DNA of 64,000 nt from contig QUBU01000015.1 of assembly GCA_014337915.1 (NCBI GenBank), positions 1-64,000 of the forward strand, read 5' to 3'. Of this stretch, positions 42,617 through 51,347 are shown one piece after another. The stretch comes from Gammaproteobacteria bacterium (GTDB lineage: Bacteria > Pseudomonadota > Gammaproteobacteria > Steroidobacterales > GCA-2729495). Below the pieces are notes generated by a model. The model saw only the letters and a list, made by a program, of their open reading frames with translations, did no database searches and was not told the DNA's origin. Within the stretch, counting starts at the first letter, position 1; every line of letters starts with the position of its first letter. Both the position numbers and the translations under genes were made by a program.

Positions 42617-42666
42617 GGTGCCTGCCGCTGGGCCTCAGCGATGGTGTGTCGAGTACCGCCGGCCGC

Positions 42667-42906
42667 TCACTCGAGGTTGCCGCGGGCCCTGGGCCGCAGG
42701 TCGCGAAAACCGGGGCGCAGCGCCGACAGCTGCGCCGGCGTGAGCTTCGGGTTCACCAGCGTCACCTTGCCGCCGCCGGCAACCCGGGCGAGGCGCGTCG
42801 CCGGCTTGCCGCTGGCCGCTGTTGTCGCCGCGGGCGCGGCTGGTGCCGCCATCGACACCAGGGCCAGCGAGGCCGCCATCAGGATTGCCAGCATTGCATG
42901 TTTCAT
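42667..42906 (-). CDS. Small secreted protein of unknown function
   Basis: About 79 residues from MKHAMLAILMAASLALVSMA, a signal peptide. The mature part is about 55 residues, basic, with VARGGGKV-like glycine run and KLTPAQLSALRPGFRDLRPR near the end. It lies between the VOC-like and LLM genes and is presumably co-transcribed. No family recognised; I rely on the signal peptide and operon position. Confidence 0.55.
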   Translation of the reverse strand: MKHAMLAILMAASLALVSMAAPAAPAATTAASGKPATRLARVAGGGKVTLVNPKLTPAQLSALRPGFRDLRPRARGNLE

Positions 42907-42948
42907 GGTCGGCTCCGGGCGCGGCGACAACTGCGGCGATGGTAGCAC

Positions 42949-43863
42949 TCAGCGGGCCGGGGCCGCGCTGGCCGTGGCCTCGAGGACCTCGATCCACTCG
43001 CCGGCCGGGCCGATGGTGGCCGCCATCTTCCTGCCGTCATACGGGAACTCCCAGATCACGGCCGGCTTCCGGCGCCAGCGCGCGGGAATTGCCGCGATGC
43101 TGTCGCTGGTGAAGGACACCATGGCCATGCCGCCGGGTAGGGCACCGGCCGCGCGGCTGCGTGGCCGGGCGCTGTCGGGGTAGTCGTCGAGCTCGACGAG
43201 GAAATCCCTGGGCAGGCTGGCAACCGCCAGCGGGAACTTCGTGCCCGCCGGCAGGCCGTGCGCACGCCCGAGCACGCCAATGGCCCACTGCATGGTCTCG
43301 CCCAGCTGCAGGCCCAGCACGTCGTGGTAGAAGGCGCGCAGTTCTTCCATGCTGGCGCCGCCCACCACGGTGATGAACACGCGGTCCACCGGGCTGCGCG
43401 CCGCGCCCAGGTCGTAGGGCGTCCCGCCAGGGATGATGCGTGTCAGATAAAGCAGTTCGCTGCCCGGCCCGATCGCCTGCATGGCGCGCGGTGCCTGCTC
43501 GCCTGCGCCGAGGTTCGCCGGCGGGCCGACCAGCCGGAAGCCGGCGGCCGGAACGCTCTGCGCCAGGGCGTCCGGATCCATCACCAGCAGCTCGGTGGCG
43601 TTCCAGCCATAGGTCAGCAGCGGCTCCGGTACCACCGTACCCGCCGGCGCCTCGATGATGCGCAGGAACACGCTGGCACCGCTGGCCGGGCGCATCAGCA
43701 CATAGGGCTGGCCACGCATGGCGGCGGTATCCCAGGCCTGCGCCAGCTCACTGGAAACCTCGCCGCGCACAGCCGTCGTGTAGTGCAGGCCCTGCTGCCA
43801 GGCAGGCTCCACCGCCGCGAGGCTGCGCACCACCAGGGTGACGATCGCGATGCTCTTCAACAT
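42949..43863 (-). CDS. Exported VOC (glyoxalase/dioxygenase fold) protein
   Basis: 304 residues with a signal-like N-terminus (SIAIVTLVVRSLAAVEP). Two vicinal-oxygen-chelate halves are seen: VFLRIIEAPAGTVVPEPLLTYG and RVFITVVGGASMEELRAFYHD followed by VLGLQLGETMQW; the end WEFPYDGRKMAATIGPAGEWIEVLE is the last strand set. VOC proteins act as dioxygenases, lyases or binding proteins. Metal ligands are not certain. It heads a four-gene leftward unit and is divergent from the TonB receptor. Confidence 0.78.
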   Translation of the reverse strand: MLKSIAIVTLVVRSLAAVEPAWQQGLHYTTAVRGEVSSELAQAWDTAAMRGQPYVLMRPASGASVFLRIIEAPAGTVVPEPLLTYGWNATELLVMDPDALAQSVPAAGFRLVGPPANLGAGEQAPRAMQAIGPGSELLYLTRIIPGGTPYDLGAARSPVDRVFITVVGGASMEELRAFYHDVLGLQLGETMQWAIGVLGRAHGLPAGTKFPLAVASLPRDFLVELDDYPDSARPRSRAAGALPGGMAMVSFTSDSIAAIPARWRRKPAVIWEFPYDGRKMAATIGPAGEWIEVLEATASAAPAR

Positions 43864-44048
43864 GACGCTACCCCCTCGGCTGCATCATAAAACCAAACGA
43901 ACTGGCAGCGGCAGGAACATGGGTGTATATATTTCGCAACGGCCGGTATCCCGGCTTGCTGCCGGGCACGGTTGGATGGGCCGTGGCCAGGGATCGACCA
44001 GCGATCACGCGCGGCCCCGTGCGTCGACCAACACAGGGGGAGATCACC

Positions 44049-46325
44049 ATGCGTGCGTTGTCCTGCGTTCCGCCATGCCTGCGCGGAAAATGCCTGCTGC
44101 TGCTCGGTTGCATCGCCGGCCTGGTCCCGGTACTGGCTGCAGCCGAAGATACGTCGGGCATTCCCGAGATCATCGTCACCACCCAGCGTCGCGAGGAAAA
44201 CCTGCAGGCGGTGCCGGTGGCGGTCAGCGCCTTTGACGCCCGCGCGCTGGAGAACCGCCAGATCACCGACAACCAGGACCTGCAGTCGGTGATCCCCAGC
44301 CTGAAAATGACCAACAACATCGCCTCGCCCACCAACCTGTCGCCGTCGCTGCGCGGCTCGTTGCAGCAGGATGCCTCGATCATCGTCGCCGAATCGCCCT
44401 TCGGCATGTACGTCGACGACGTCTACGTCGGGCGCCTCAACGGCAACAACATGGCGCTGAACGACGTGGAGCGCATCGAGGTCCTGCGCGGCCCGCAGGG
44501 CACGCTCTACGGCCGCAATACGCTGGCGGGCGCCATCAAGTTCATCACCCGCACCCCCGGCCAGGACTCGAGCTGGTTCGACGCCGCGGTGGGCCTCGGC
44601 AACTACGAGCAGAACCTGGTGAAGGCCTCCATCGGTGGTGCCCTCAGCGACTCCTGGGCGGGCTCCATTTCCGGCCTGCACAGCTACAAGAAGGGCGAGT
44701 TCGAGAACGTCGTCACCCACGAGGAGACCGACGAGCAGAAGAACAACGCGGTCCGCGGCAAGCTGCGTTTCACCGGCATCGACAACCTGGACGTGGTGCT
44801 CTCGGCCTCCTTCATCGAGAGCGAGCACGACTCCCTGCAGCTGGTCAACGCCACCACGCCCGGCGTGTCCGATGTCCACCAGTTCACCTCCGACGACCTG
44901 GTGCCGACCTACGGCTACTACGAGGTCGCCACGCCGACCAACCCCGCGCCGCGGCCGCCGCCGATCGCCGGCAAGCCGGAGGGCGAGACGAAGCAGACCA
45001 TCGCATCGCTGAGCCTGTCCTATGATTTCGACGCCTTCACGCTGCGGTCGATCACCGGCTACGTGAACACCGATGACTTCTTCAGCACCGACTTCAGCGG
45101 CCGGGGCGGCATCACCGGCGCCTCGACCGCGGATGTCGACCAGTGGACCCAGGAGTTCCAGGTCCTCGGCAAGGCCATGAACGACCGGCTGAACTACCTG
45201 TTCGGCCTCTACTACCTCAACGAACAGGGAGACCAGGACTTCGGCTGGGCGCTCGGCGCCCTCGGGCCGGCGGCTTCCACCAGCCAGATCGACATCGACA
45301 CTGATTCCTATTCGGTGTTCGGCCAGGTCGACTACCTGATCACCGACGCCCTGAAAGCCACCGTGGGCGCCCGCTGGGTGCGCGACGAGAAGCAGTTCGA
45401 CATGGCGTTCCAGGGACTGCTGCCGCCGGTCACGCCGCTGGTGGATGGCGCGCAGCTGAAGGACGAGTGGTCGGAGTTCACGCCGCGCTTCGCGCTGGAC
45501 TACACGTTCGAGCCCTTCGGCGAGGTCGACAGCCTCATGGCCTACGTCTCCGCCGCGCGGGGCTTCAAGTCCGGTGGCTACAACGGCATCGCGATCACCA
45601 ACGCCAGCGTCGCCAAACAGAGCTACGGACCGGAGGAGAACTGGACCTACGAGGGCGGCATGAAGCTCGATGCACTCGACCGGCGGGTGCGCCTCAACAT
45701 GGCGTACTTCTGGGCGGACATCGACGACCTGACCGCCAATGCCACGGTAGGCCTGTCGTTCCCCGTGGACAACGTCGGCGATGCCGAGGTACATGGCCTG
45801 GAGCTCGACCTGACCATGGCGCCCACCGAGAACCTGACGGTGTACTGGAACGCGGTGTTCCAGCACGGCTCCTACGGCACGCTGGACCCGCAGGCCGCAC
45901 CCTCGCAGGCCGTCTACAAGTTCCAGGTGCATCCGCGGGTACCGCAGGTGCCGAGCTTCGCCTACACCCTCGGCTTCGACTACGGCGTGCCGCTGGACTT
46001 CGGCCTCTCCGGCACCCGCTTCCGCATCGGCATGGACTGGTTCAACACCGATGACTACATCACCAGCGCCACCAACGACTTCAGGGCCAAGGAGTACGAC
46101 CGGCTCAATGGCTACCTGGCACTGGACATCGACGAGCACTGGAGCGTGCGCCTCGACGTGAAGAACATCGCCGACTCCGAGGAGATCACTTCCGGCAGCC
46201 GCAAGACCACCTTCGCGCGCCTGCCCGATGGCACGATCATCGCGCCGCCCGGCGGTGGCGGCCTCGGTGGCTTCATCACCATGCCGCCACGCGAGTGGAT
46301 GTTGCAGGTCAGCTACAGGATGTAA
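44049..46325 (+). CDS. TonB-dependent outer-membrane receptor
   Basis: About 758 residues; the ATG is preceded by GGGGGAGA at a good distance, and a signal peptide follows (LLLLGCIAGLVPVLAAAE). A TonB-box-like EIIVTTQRREE starts the mature part. The plug domain (about 50-165) has VPVAVSAFDARALE, then VERIEVLRGPQGTLYGRNTLAGAI. The 22-strand barrel ends with EWMLQVSYRM. Receptors with this signature take up siderophores, vitamins or, in many marine and soil genera, sugars and steroids. The ligand is unknown. Divergent from the VOC/LLM unit, which might process its ligand. Confidence 0.93.
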   Translation: MRALSCVPPCLRGKCLLLLGCIAGLVPVLAAAEDTSGIPEIIVTTQRREENLQAVPVAVSAFDARALENRQITDNQDLQSVIPSLKMTNNIASPTNLSPSLRGSLQQDASIIVAESPFGMYVDDVYVGRLNGNNMALNDVERIEVLRGPQGTLYGRNTLAGAIKFITRTPGQDSSWFDAAVGLGNYEQNLVKASIGGALSDSWAGSISGLHSYKKGEFENVVTHEETDEQKNNAVRGKLRFTGIDNLDVVLSASFIESEHDSLQLVNATTPGVSDVHQFTSDDLVPTYGYYEVATPTNPAPRPPPIAGKPEGETKQTIASLSLSYDFDAFTLRSITGYVNTDDFFSTDFSGRGGITGASTADVDQWTQEFQVLGKAMNDRLNYLFGLYYLNEQGDQDFGWALGALGPAASTSQIDIDTDSYSVFGQVDYLITDALKATVGARWVRDEKQFDMAFQGLLPPVTPLVDGAQLKDEWSEFTPRFALDYTFEPFGEVDSLMAYVSAARGFKSGGYNGIAITNASVAKQSYGPEENWTYEGGMKLDALDRRVRLNMAYFWADIDDLTANATVGLSFPVDNVGDAEVHGLELDLTMAPTENLTVYWNAVFQHGSYGTLDPQAAPSQAVYKFQVHPRVPQVPSFAYTLGFDYGVPLDFGLSGTRFRIGMDWFNTDDYITSATNDFRAKEYDRLNGYLALDIDEHWSVRLDVKNIADSEEITSGSRKTTFARLPDGTIIAPPGGGGLGGFITMPPREWMLQVSYRM

Positions 46326-46369
46326 CGGATGCGGCTGGTGCCGGAACCGCGCCCGGGCAGCCGCCCGGC

Positions 46370-47209
46370 CTACTCCGGCACCAGCCAGCCCGCCGTCCAG
46401 CGGCCGCGGCCCTGCGGCGACAGGCTGCGCCATAGCCAGGGCGCCAGCGCGGCGATCCCGGCATCGACCCCCCAGGGCAGGTTCACGGCCAGCAGGCCGG
46501 AGCCGCGCAGGCCTTCGTGGCCCTCGCCCTCCACCTCGATCGCAACCTGGTAGATGCGCCGCAACCCGAGCGCCGTGACGCGGGCAGGAAGGCGCGCGCC
46601 CGGGCGATCGCGCAGCAGCGGGTACCAGAGCAGGTAGACCCCGGTCGGCCAGCGCCGGTGGCAGGCCTCGAGCAGGCCGACGACACGACGGTAGTCGTCC
46701 TTCAGCTCGTAGGATGGGTCGATGAGCACCAGGCCGCGACGCTCGGGCGGCGGCAGCAGCGCCGGCAGGCCCTCGAAGCAGTCGCGCTCGTGCAGGTGCA
46801 CCTGCGGGTCCTGGCCGAACAGCCGCCGCAGCGCCGTGAGCGCCTGCGGGTGCAGTTCCATGAGCACCAGGTGATCGGCGGGGCGCAGCAGCGAACGCGC
46901 CAGCCAGGGTGAGCCCGGGTAGCGGCGCAGGGCACCGCCAGCATTGCAGGCATGCACGGCGTCGAGGTAGGGCGCCAGCGTCGGCGGGGCGTCGGCCGCG
47001 GCCAGCACCCGGGCGATGCCGTCGCGGTACTCGGCGTGGCGGCGGGCCTCGCGGCCGCCGAGGTCGTAGAGGCCGGAGCCGGCATGGGCGTCGAACACCC
47101 GCAGCGGCTTGTCCTTGCGCAACAGGGCGGCCAGGACCAGTGCCAGGACGCTGTGCTTGAGCACATCGGCATGGTTGCCGGCATGGTATTCGTGCTGGTA
47201 GCTGAGCAT
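46370..47209 (-). CDS. rlmJ: 23S rRNA (adenine-N6)-methyltransferase RlmJ
   Basis: About 279 residues from MLSYQHEYHAGNHADVLKH, the invariant RlmJ N-terminus; an upstream in-frame ATG would only add an unrelated leader. VFDAHAGSGLYDL is the SAM motif, and LVLIDPSYELKDDY is motif IV, reading DPSY where many relatives have DPPY. The substrate is A2030 of 23S rRNA in E. coli. Divergent from the YebC-family gene with a 95-base gap. RlmJ is characteristic of Gammaproteobacteria and helps place the organism. Confidence 0.94.
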   Translation of the reverse strand: MLSYQHEYHAGNHADVLKHSVLALVLAALLRKDKPLRVFDAHAGSGLYDLGGREARRHAEYRDGIARVLAAADAPPTLAPYLDAVHACNAGGALRRYPGSPWLARSLLRPADHLVLMELHPQALTALRRLFGQDPQVHLHERDCFEGLPALLPPPERRGLVLIDPSYELKDDYRRVVGLLEACHRRWPTGVYLLWYPLLRDRPGARLPARVTALGLRRIYQVAIEVEGEGHEGLRGSGLLAVNLPWGVDAGIAALAPWLWRSLSPQGRGRWTAGWLVPE

Positions 47210-47304
47210 GGTGGCGCGCAGGTTAGCAGCATGCGGGCGCCAAAACGGAATTCGGGGATAATACCGGCCCGCCAGGCATCGGCCGGGCACTGCCGGGGAC
47301 CGCG

Positions 47305-48027
47305 ATGGGACGCATATTCGAAGTACGCAAGCACACCATGTTCGCGCGCTGGAACCGCATGGCGAAGCAGTTCACGCGCATCAACAAGGACATCACCATC
47401 GCGGTGAAGGCCGGCGGCACGGACCCGGCGAACAACCCGGCGCTCAGGCGCGTGATCCAGAACGCCCGCGCCATCAACATGCCGAAGGACAAGGTCGAGG
47501 CCGCCATCAAGCGCGCCGCGGGCAAGGACGTCGCCAACTACGAGGTGGCCATGTACGAGGGCTACGGCCCGCACGGCGTGGCCATCCTGGTGGAGACCGC
47601 CACCGACAATCCCACCCGCACCGTCGGCAACGTGCGCAACATCTTCAACAAGAACGGCGGCAACCTCGCCAGCAGCGGCAGCGTCAGCTTCATGTTCCGG
47701 CGCATGGGCGTGTTCCGCCTGAACCCCGAGGGCATCGACCAGGACGACCTCGAGCTGTACCTGATCGACCACGGCCTGGAGGAAATGGGCGAGAGCACCG
47801 GCGAGAAGGGCGAGCCGCAGCTGGTCATCCGCTGCCTGTTCCCGGAGTTCGGCCACCTGCAGAAGGCGCTGGAGGATCGCGGTATCACCCCGGTGTCGGC
47901 CGAGCAGGAATACGTCTGTACCAGCGCCACCGAACTGCCCGAGGACCAGGCGAAGGAAGTGCTGGAGCTCATCGACAAGCTCGAGCAGGACGACGACGTG
48001 CAGAACGTCTACCACACCCTGGCCTGA
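47305..48027 (+). CDS. YebC/PmpR-family protein
   Basis: 240 residues, the normal length. The start [20 protein letters not shown] is the variant seen in the second YebC subgroup, not the MAGHSKW start of canonical Yeb[35 protein letters not shown], and [20 protein letters not shown] are the conserved blocks of the family. Members act as transcriptional regulators or, as recently proposed, as factors easing ribosome stalling. A run of ten G follows its stop. No operon partner. Confidence 0.92.
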   Translation: MGRIFEVRKHTMFARWNRMAKQFTRINKDITIAVKAGGTDPANNPALRRVIQNARAINMPKDKVEAAIKRAAGKDVANYEVAMYEGYGPHGVAILVETATDNPTRTVGNVRNIFNKNGGNLASSGSVSFMFRRMGVFRLNPEGIDQDDLELYLIDHGLEEMGESTGEKGEPQLVIRCLFPEFGHLQKALEDRGITPVSAEQEYVCTSATELPEDQAKEVLELIDKLEQDDDVQNVYHTLA

Positions 48028-48032
48028 GGCCA

Positions 48033-48042
48033 GGGGGGGGGG
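48033..48042 (+). repeat. Homopolymer run of ten G
   Basis: It lies six bases after the YebC-family stop and about 160 bases before the Rieske oxygenase start. Runs this long slip during replication and sequencing; any effect would be on the downstream gene's leader or promoter spacing. Confidence 0.85.
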
Positions 48043-48203
48043 AAGTCGGCATTGCGCCCGCAGGCTGCGGCAAGCCGCCGCAGCCTGTGCTCCGTTGCGA
48101 TGGGTGGCGTCCTGACGGTGGACATATTCCCGGCTGGCGCTGGCCCTGCGGCCCCGCATGGGCCGATAATTGCCGCCCTCGCCATTCCGGCTGGAGCGCC
48201 GCC

Positions 48204-49340
48204 ATGTACATCAACTTCTGGTACCCCATCGCCCGCAGCACCGAAGTGACGGCCGAGAAGCCGCTGAAGGTGACGCTGCTGACCCTGCCCTTCGTCGCCT
48301 TCCGCGACCAGTCGGGCCAGGCCCACGTGCTGGCGGATACCTGCGTGCACCGCGGCGGCTCGCTCGGCGCGGGACTGGTGAAGAACGACTGCGTGGTCTG
48401 TCCGTACCACGGCTGGGAATTTTCCGGCGACGGCAAGTGCCAGCGCATCCCCTCGCTCGGCAACGATGCCAGGCTGCCGGCACGCGCCAAGGTGGACAGC
48501 TACCCGGTGCAGGAAAAATACGGCATCGTCTTCGCCTTCCTCGGCGACCTGCCGGAAGCCGAGCGTCCGCCGCTCTACGACATCGAGGAGTACGGCCAGG
48601 GAACCTGGAAGAGCCAGCTGTACGTGCTCGACGTCAAGGCCTACTACGAGCGCTCGATGGAGAACGGGCTGGACCCGATTCACAACGAGTTCGTGCACCC
48701 GCTGCAGGGCGCGCCCATGATGTCGCCCGAGCGCCAGCGCCAGCCGGTGCCGGTGGAGGACATTCCCTGGGGCAGCAAATTCTACGTGCCCTTTGGCGAC
48801 AAGCTCATCCCGGATACCGACCTCTCGCGCATCAAGACCGGCGAGCGCCTCGGCGCTGCGGGCTCCTGGCACCAGGGCCCGAACCAGCTGGTGACCTGGA
48901 TCGACCTGACCGCCACCAATTCCTTCCACCAGTACCTGTTCGAGGCGCCGGTGGACGAAGGCAGCACGCGCATCTTCTTCGTCAACATGCGCAACTGGCT
49001 CACCGAGGACAAGCACGACCAGCGCATGGAAGACGTGACGCTGCGGATCGTGCACGAGGACATCCGCATCCTCGAGGCGCTCAACCCGGTGCGCACGCCG
49101 GACACCAACACCAGGGAAGTCCTGGTGCCGGGCGACTACGCCCTGGTGCGCTACCGCGAGTGGCTGAAGAAGTGGGATGCCATGGGCTGGCGCATCGACA
49201 TGAAGGCCCTGCGGGCGAAGCAGGGTGACGTCGCCATGACCATCCCCTGCCCGGCGCGCCGCGAGTCCGGCAACTGGGTGCTCGACACCGTACCGCTGCT
49301 GCCGGCGGCTACGGCTGCCGGCGCCGAACGCCGCGCCTGA
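48204..49340 (+). CDS. Rieske-type non-haem iron oxygenase, alpha-subunit-like
   Basis: About 378 residues from MYINFWYPIARSTEV; GGAG lies eight bases before this ATG. The Rieske cluster ligands are CVHRGG and, 16 residues on, CPYHGW. The mononuclear iron site is in NGLDPIHNEFVHP. This single-component layout with the iron site soon after residue 150 matches oxygenases that act on steroids, amines or aromatic ethers. No reductase or ferredoxin gene is next to it. The substrate is unknown. Confidence 0.9.
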   Translation: MYINFWYPIARSTEVTAEKPLKVTLLTLPFVAFRDQSGQAHVLADTCVHRGGSLGAGLVKNDCVVCPYHGWEFSGDGKCQRIPSLGNDARLPARAKVDSYPVQEKYGIVFAFLGDLPEAERPPLYDIEEYGQGTWKSQLYVLDVKAYYERSMENGLDPIHNEFVHPLQGAPMMSPERQRQPVPVEDIPWGSKFYVPFGDKLIPDTDLSRIKTGERLGAAGSWHQGPNQLVTWIDLTATNSFHQYLFEAPVDEGSTRIFFVNMRNWLTEDKHDQRMEDVTLRIVHEDIRILEALNPVRTPDTNTREVLVPGDYALVRYREWLKKWDAMGWRIDMKALRAKQGDVAMTIPCPARRESGNWVLDTVPLLPAATAAGAERRA

Positions 49341-49350
49341 GCGGCGGCGC

Positions 49351-50082
49351 TCAGGGCCGGTCGAGGTTCGCGGTGAAGAAGCGCGCGCTGCGCTCGTCCG
49401 CGAAATCGATCTGCCGGTCGGCGCTGGTGCTGCCCGGGTTGTCGAAGAGCTGGTGGGAGTAGAGCGCGAACCCCTGGTGGTTGCCGCCCGGCAGGGTGAG
49501 GTAGCGCACAGTGGGCGGCAGCTTCTCCTGGACGGCCGCGAAACGCTCCGGCGTCAGCAACCCGTCGCGTTCGCCGCGGATGAACAGCACTGGCAGTTTC
49601 AGGTCACGGTAGTCGGCCGGCAGGTCGCTGCCCCAGAGCGCGAGCGCCCGGATCGGCGGCGCATGGCGCCTGATCAGTTCGAGCGCCGCGAATCCGCCCA
49701 TGGAATGACCGATCGCCACCCAGTCGGCGACGCCGAAACTGGCCATGCGGGCCGCCGCGGCATCGACCGCGTTGATGGGCAGGCGCAGCGCACCGGCCGG
49801 CAGGTACACGGTGTAGCCAAGCGCGGCAAAATAGGCGGCGCTCTTCGCGTAGGCGAGCGGCTCGATCAGTGCGCCGTGCAGAATCAGCAGCCCGTGGCCG
49901 TTGGGCCGCGCCGGCGTGAAGACCAGCGCGCCATCGTCCTCCGTGGCGGCGGTATAGCCCTCGCCCTGCAGGTAGCCGCTGGCCTCGGGCAGCGGCCGGC
50001 CTTCGATCTGGTAGAGGGCCACGACTCCGGCCACCGCCAGCAGCAGCAGGACGACGATGGCGATCCCGATTTTCTTCAGCAT
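49351..50082 (-). CDS. Signal-anchored alpha/beta hydrolase (DUF3530/dienelactone-like)
   Basis: About 243 residues from MLKKIGIAIVVLLLLAVAGV; a GGGGGG stretch precedes this ATG, and the frame upstream is not convincing. Nucleophile Ser is in AIGHSMGGFAA, the Asp in FIRGERDGLLTP and the His in PGGNHQGFALYSH, so a full triad is present. The N-terminal helix anchors it in the membrane or is cleaved. It resembles, in layout, the membrane-anchored hydrolase at 40815. Substrate unknown. An intrinsic terminator separates it from the small 26-codon unit. Confidence 0.85.
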   Translation of the reverse strand: MLKKIGIAIVVLLLLAVAGVVALYQIEGRPLPEASGYLQGEGYTAATEDDGALVFTPARPNGHGLLILHGALIEPLAYAKSAAYFAALGYTVYLPAGALRLPINAVDAAAARMASFGVADWVAIGHSMGGFAALELIRRHAPPIRALALWGSDLPADYRDLKLPVLFIRGERDGLLTPERFAAVQEKLPPTVRYLTLPGGNHQGFALYSHQLFDNPGSTSADRQIDFADERSARFFTANLDRP

Positions 50083-50100
50083 CTGGACATCCCCCCGGGG

Positions 50101-50134
50101 ACACAAAAAGAAAGGCCGCATTGCTGCGGCCTTT
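50101..50134 (-). terminator. Intrinsic terminator after the 26-codon unit
   Basis: AAAGGCCGCA and its complement form a ten-base-pair stem with a four-base loop; on the minus strand the stem is followed by CTTTTTGTGT. It closes the transcript that carries the small reading frame, before the hydrolase gene. Confidence 0.88.
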
Positions 50135-50185
50135 CAGTGAGATCGGGTGTCCCCAACCCCTGGATCGGTATCTCGATCCGCGCGC

Positions 50186-50266
50186 TCAGACCGCCACCGA
50201 AGGCAGCTCCGCTGTCCGGCCGAGACGCGAGGGTAGCAGCGACACCGTCGAAATCTCACTAGACAT
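50186..50266 (-). CDS. Possible 26-residue peptide with an exceptionally strong ribosome site
   Basis: A 26-codon frame beginning MSSEISTVSLL and ending ELPSVAV. AAGGAGGTGATCCA lies directly before the ATG, with seven bases from GGAGG to ATG, matching 14 bases of the 16S rRNA tail complement. The peptide is Ser/Leu/Val-rich with two Arg, no Cys, Trp or Tyr, and no obvious membrane span. It has its own promoter-like sequence and terminator. I do not recognise it; options are a small protein, a peptide precursor, a leader peptide or a non-coding RNA whose SD-like segment is the point. Confidence 0.5.
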   Translation of the reverse strand: MSSEISTVSLLPSRLGRTAELPSVAV

Positions 50267-50301
50267 TGGATCACCTCCTTTTCGCCGTTGGACGAGGCCC
50301 G

Positions 50302-50331
50302 AGTATTGGGGACAGCCGCGGCAAATTGCAA
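50302..50331 (-). promoter_or_regulatory. Sigma70-like promoter for the 26-codon unit
   Basis: On the minus strand TTGCAA (50331-50326), an 18-base spacer and AATACT (50307-50302); each hexamer matches four of six consensus bases. It lies between the methyltransferase stop and the small frame, so the unit can be transcribed on its own. Confidence 0.45.
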
Positions 50332-50363
50332 GCTGCACGCGTCACAGTCTCCCGCCCCGCCAC

Positions 50364-51347
50364 CTAGCGGTAACGCTGGCGTTTGCAGAGCGTCACATTG
50401 CACTGGTCACAGCGCGGGGCGCCGGCGATGCAGACCCTGGCATGCGCCTCGCTGGCGAAGGCCGTCAGCAGGCTGGCGGCTGCATCGGCATCGACGCCCG
50501 CCTGCCGCGCCCAGGCTTCGAGCAGGCCGGCCGCTGCCTCCGGTGCCGGCACGCGATGGCAGATGCCGAGCCGGCCCGGTCCCAGCACTCGCGCGAGATG
50601 CGCCGGCGCCAGCGGCGGTGCGAGCCGCGCGCCGCCCGGCTTCGCCAGCGCCGCCTGCAGGTCGAAGCCATGCCGCTGCAGCGTCGAGCGCAGCTGCCCC
50701 AGCAACTCCTGCGGCCGGAACTGCGCCTGGTTGCGACGGAACCAGTAGCTCGCCTGGGTCATGCCGCCGCCGACCACGTCGGGCAGGTCCTCGAACTCCT
50801 CGCAGGCGAAGTAGCGCTCCTGCAGGTCCGGTGCGAGGAATGCATTGATGGATTCGCGGTCCACGCGGCGCGGGCCCATGCGGCCGTTGGCCTGGCCGGG
50901 CACCCGCGGGTGCCAGTGCAGCAGCACGAAATCGCCATCATCGGCCAGCGCCTGCAGCAGGCAGGCCCGGTAGGCCGGATGGCGTACCGGGTCCATGTTG
51001 TGCAGCAGGCCGTGGTCGAGCACCAGGTCGTAGCGCCCGTCCGGCTGCCACTCCGTGATGTCCGCCTCCACCGGCCGCAGGCTGAGGCCCTTTTCGGCAG
51101 CGCGCCGCTGCGTGTACTCCAGTGCCCGCGGCATGAAGTCCAGCGCCGTGACATCCCAGCCCATCTGGGCGAGGAACAGCGAATCGGTGCCGGCGCCGCA
51201 GCCGATGTCCAGCGCGCGCCCCGGCGGACGCCGGCGACAGATCTCGGCGAGGAACAGCGTCGGCTCCTCGTGCGCCCAGGGCAGATCCTGCCAGGTCTTT
51301 GCCCAGTCGTAGGTGGCGCGGAAGGTCTGCTTTTCGTGGCTGCTCAT
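50364..51347 (-). CDS. Methyltransferase-like protein with C-terminal four-Cys (Fe-S-like) loop
   Basis: 327 residues. Residues 1-200 are a class I SAM methyltransferase: ALDIGCGAGTDSLFLAQMG is motif I, VTALDFMPRALE motif II and YDLVLDHGLLHNMD motif IV. The remaining about 125 residues end with Cys306-x6-Cys313-x2-Cys316-x4-Cys321, close to the [4Fe-4S] loop of endonuclease III-type glycosylases (C-x6-C-x2-C-x5-C), but with one residue fewer in the last gap. I know of no standard methyltransferase with this tail. It overlaps the acyltransferase stop as ATGA. Confidence 0.8.
   Translation of the reverse strand: MSSHEKQTFRATYDWAKTWQDLPWAHEEPTLFLAEICRRRPPGRALDIGCGAGTDSLFLAQMGWDVTALDFMPRALEYTQRRAAEKGLSLRPVEADITEWQPDGRYDLVLDHGLLHNMDPVRHPAYRACLLQALADDGDFVLLHWHPRVPGQANGRMGPRRVDRESINAFLAPDLQERYFACEEFEDLPDVVGGGMTQASYWFRRNQAQFRPQELLGQLRSTLQRHGFDLQAALAKPGGARLAPPLAPAHLARVLGPGRLGICHRVPAPEAAAGLLEAWARQAGVDADAAASLLTAFASEAHARVCIAGAPRCDQCNVTLCKRQRYR

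Noticed and set aside
43857..46433. 858-codon minus-strand open frame opposite the TonB receptor
   Set aside because: Spurious frame over a gene with plug, barrel and signal peptide on the plus strand.
50266..50280. Fragment of a 16S rRNA gene (TTGGATCACCTCCTT)
   Set aside because: Only about 15 bases match and the adjacent sequence is unrelated; a strong ribosome site on the minus strand explains it better.
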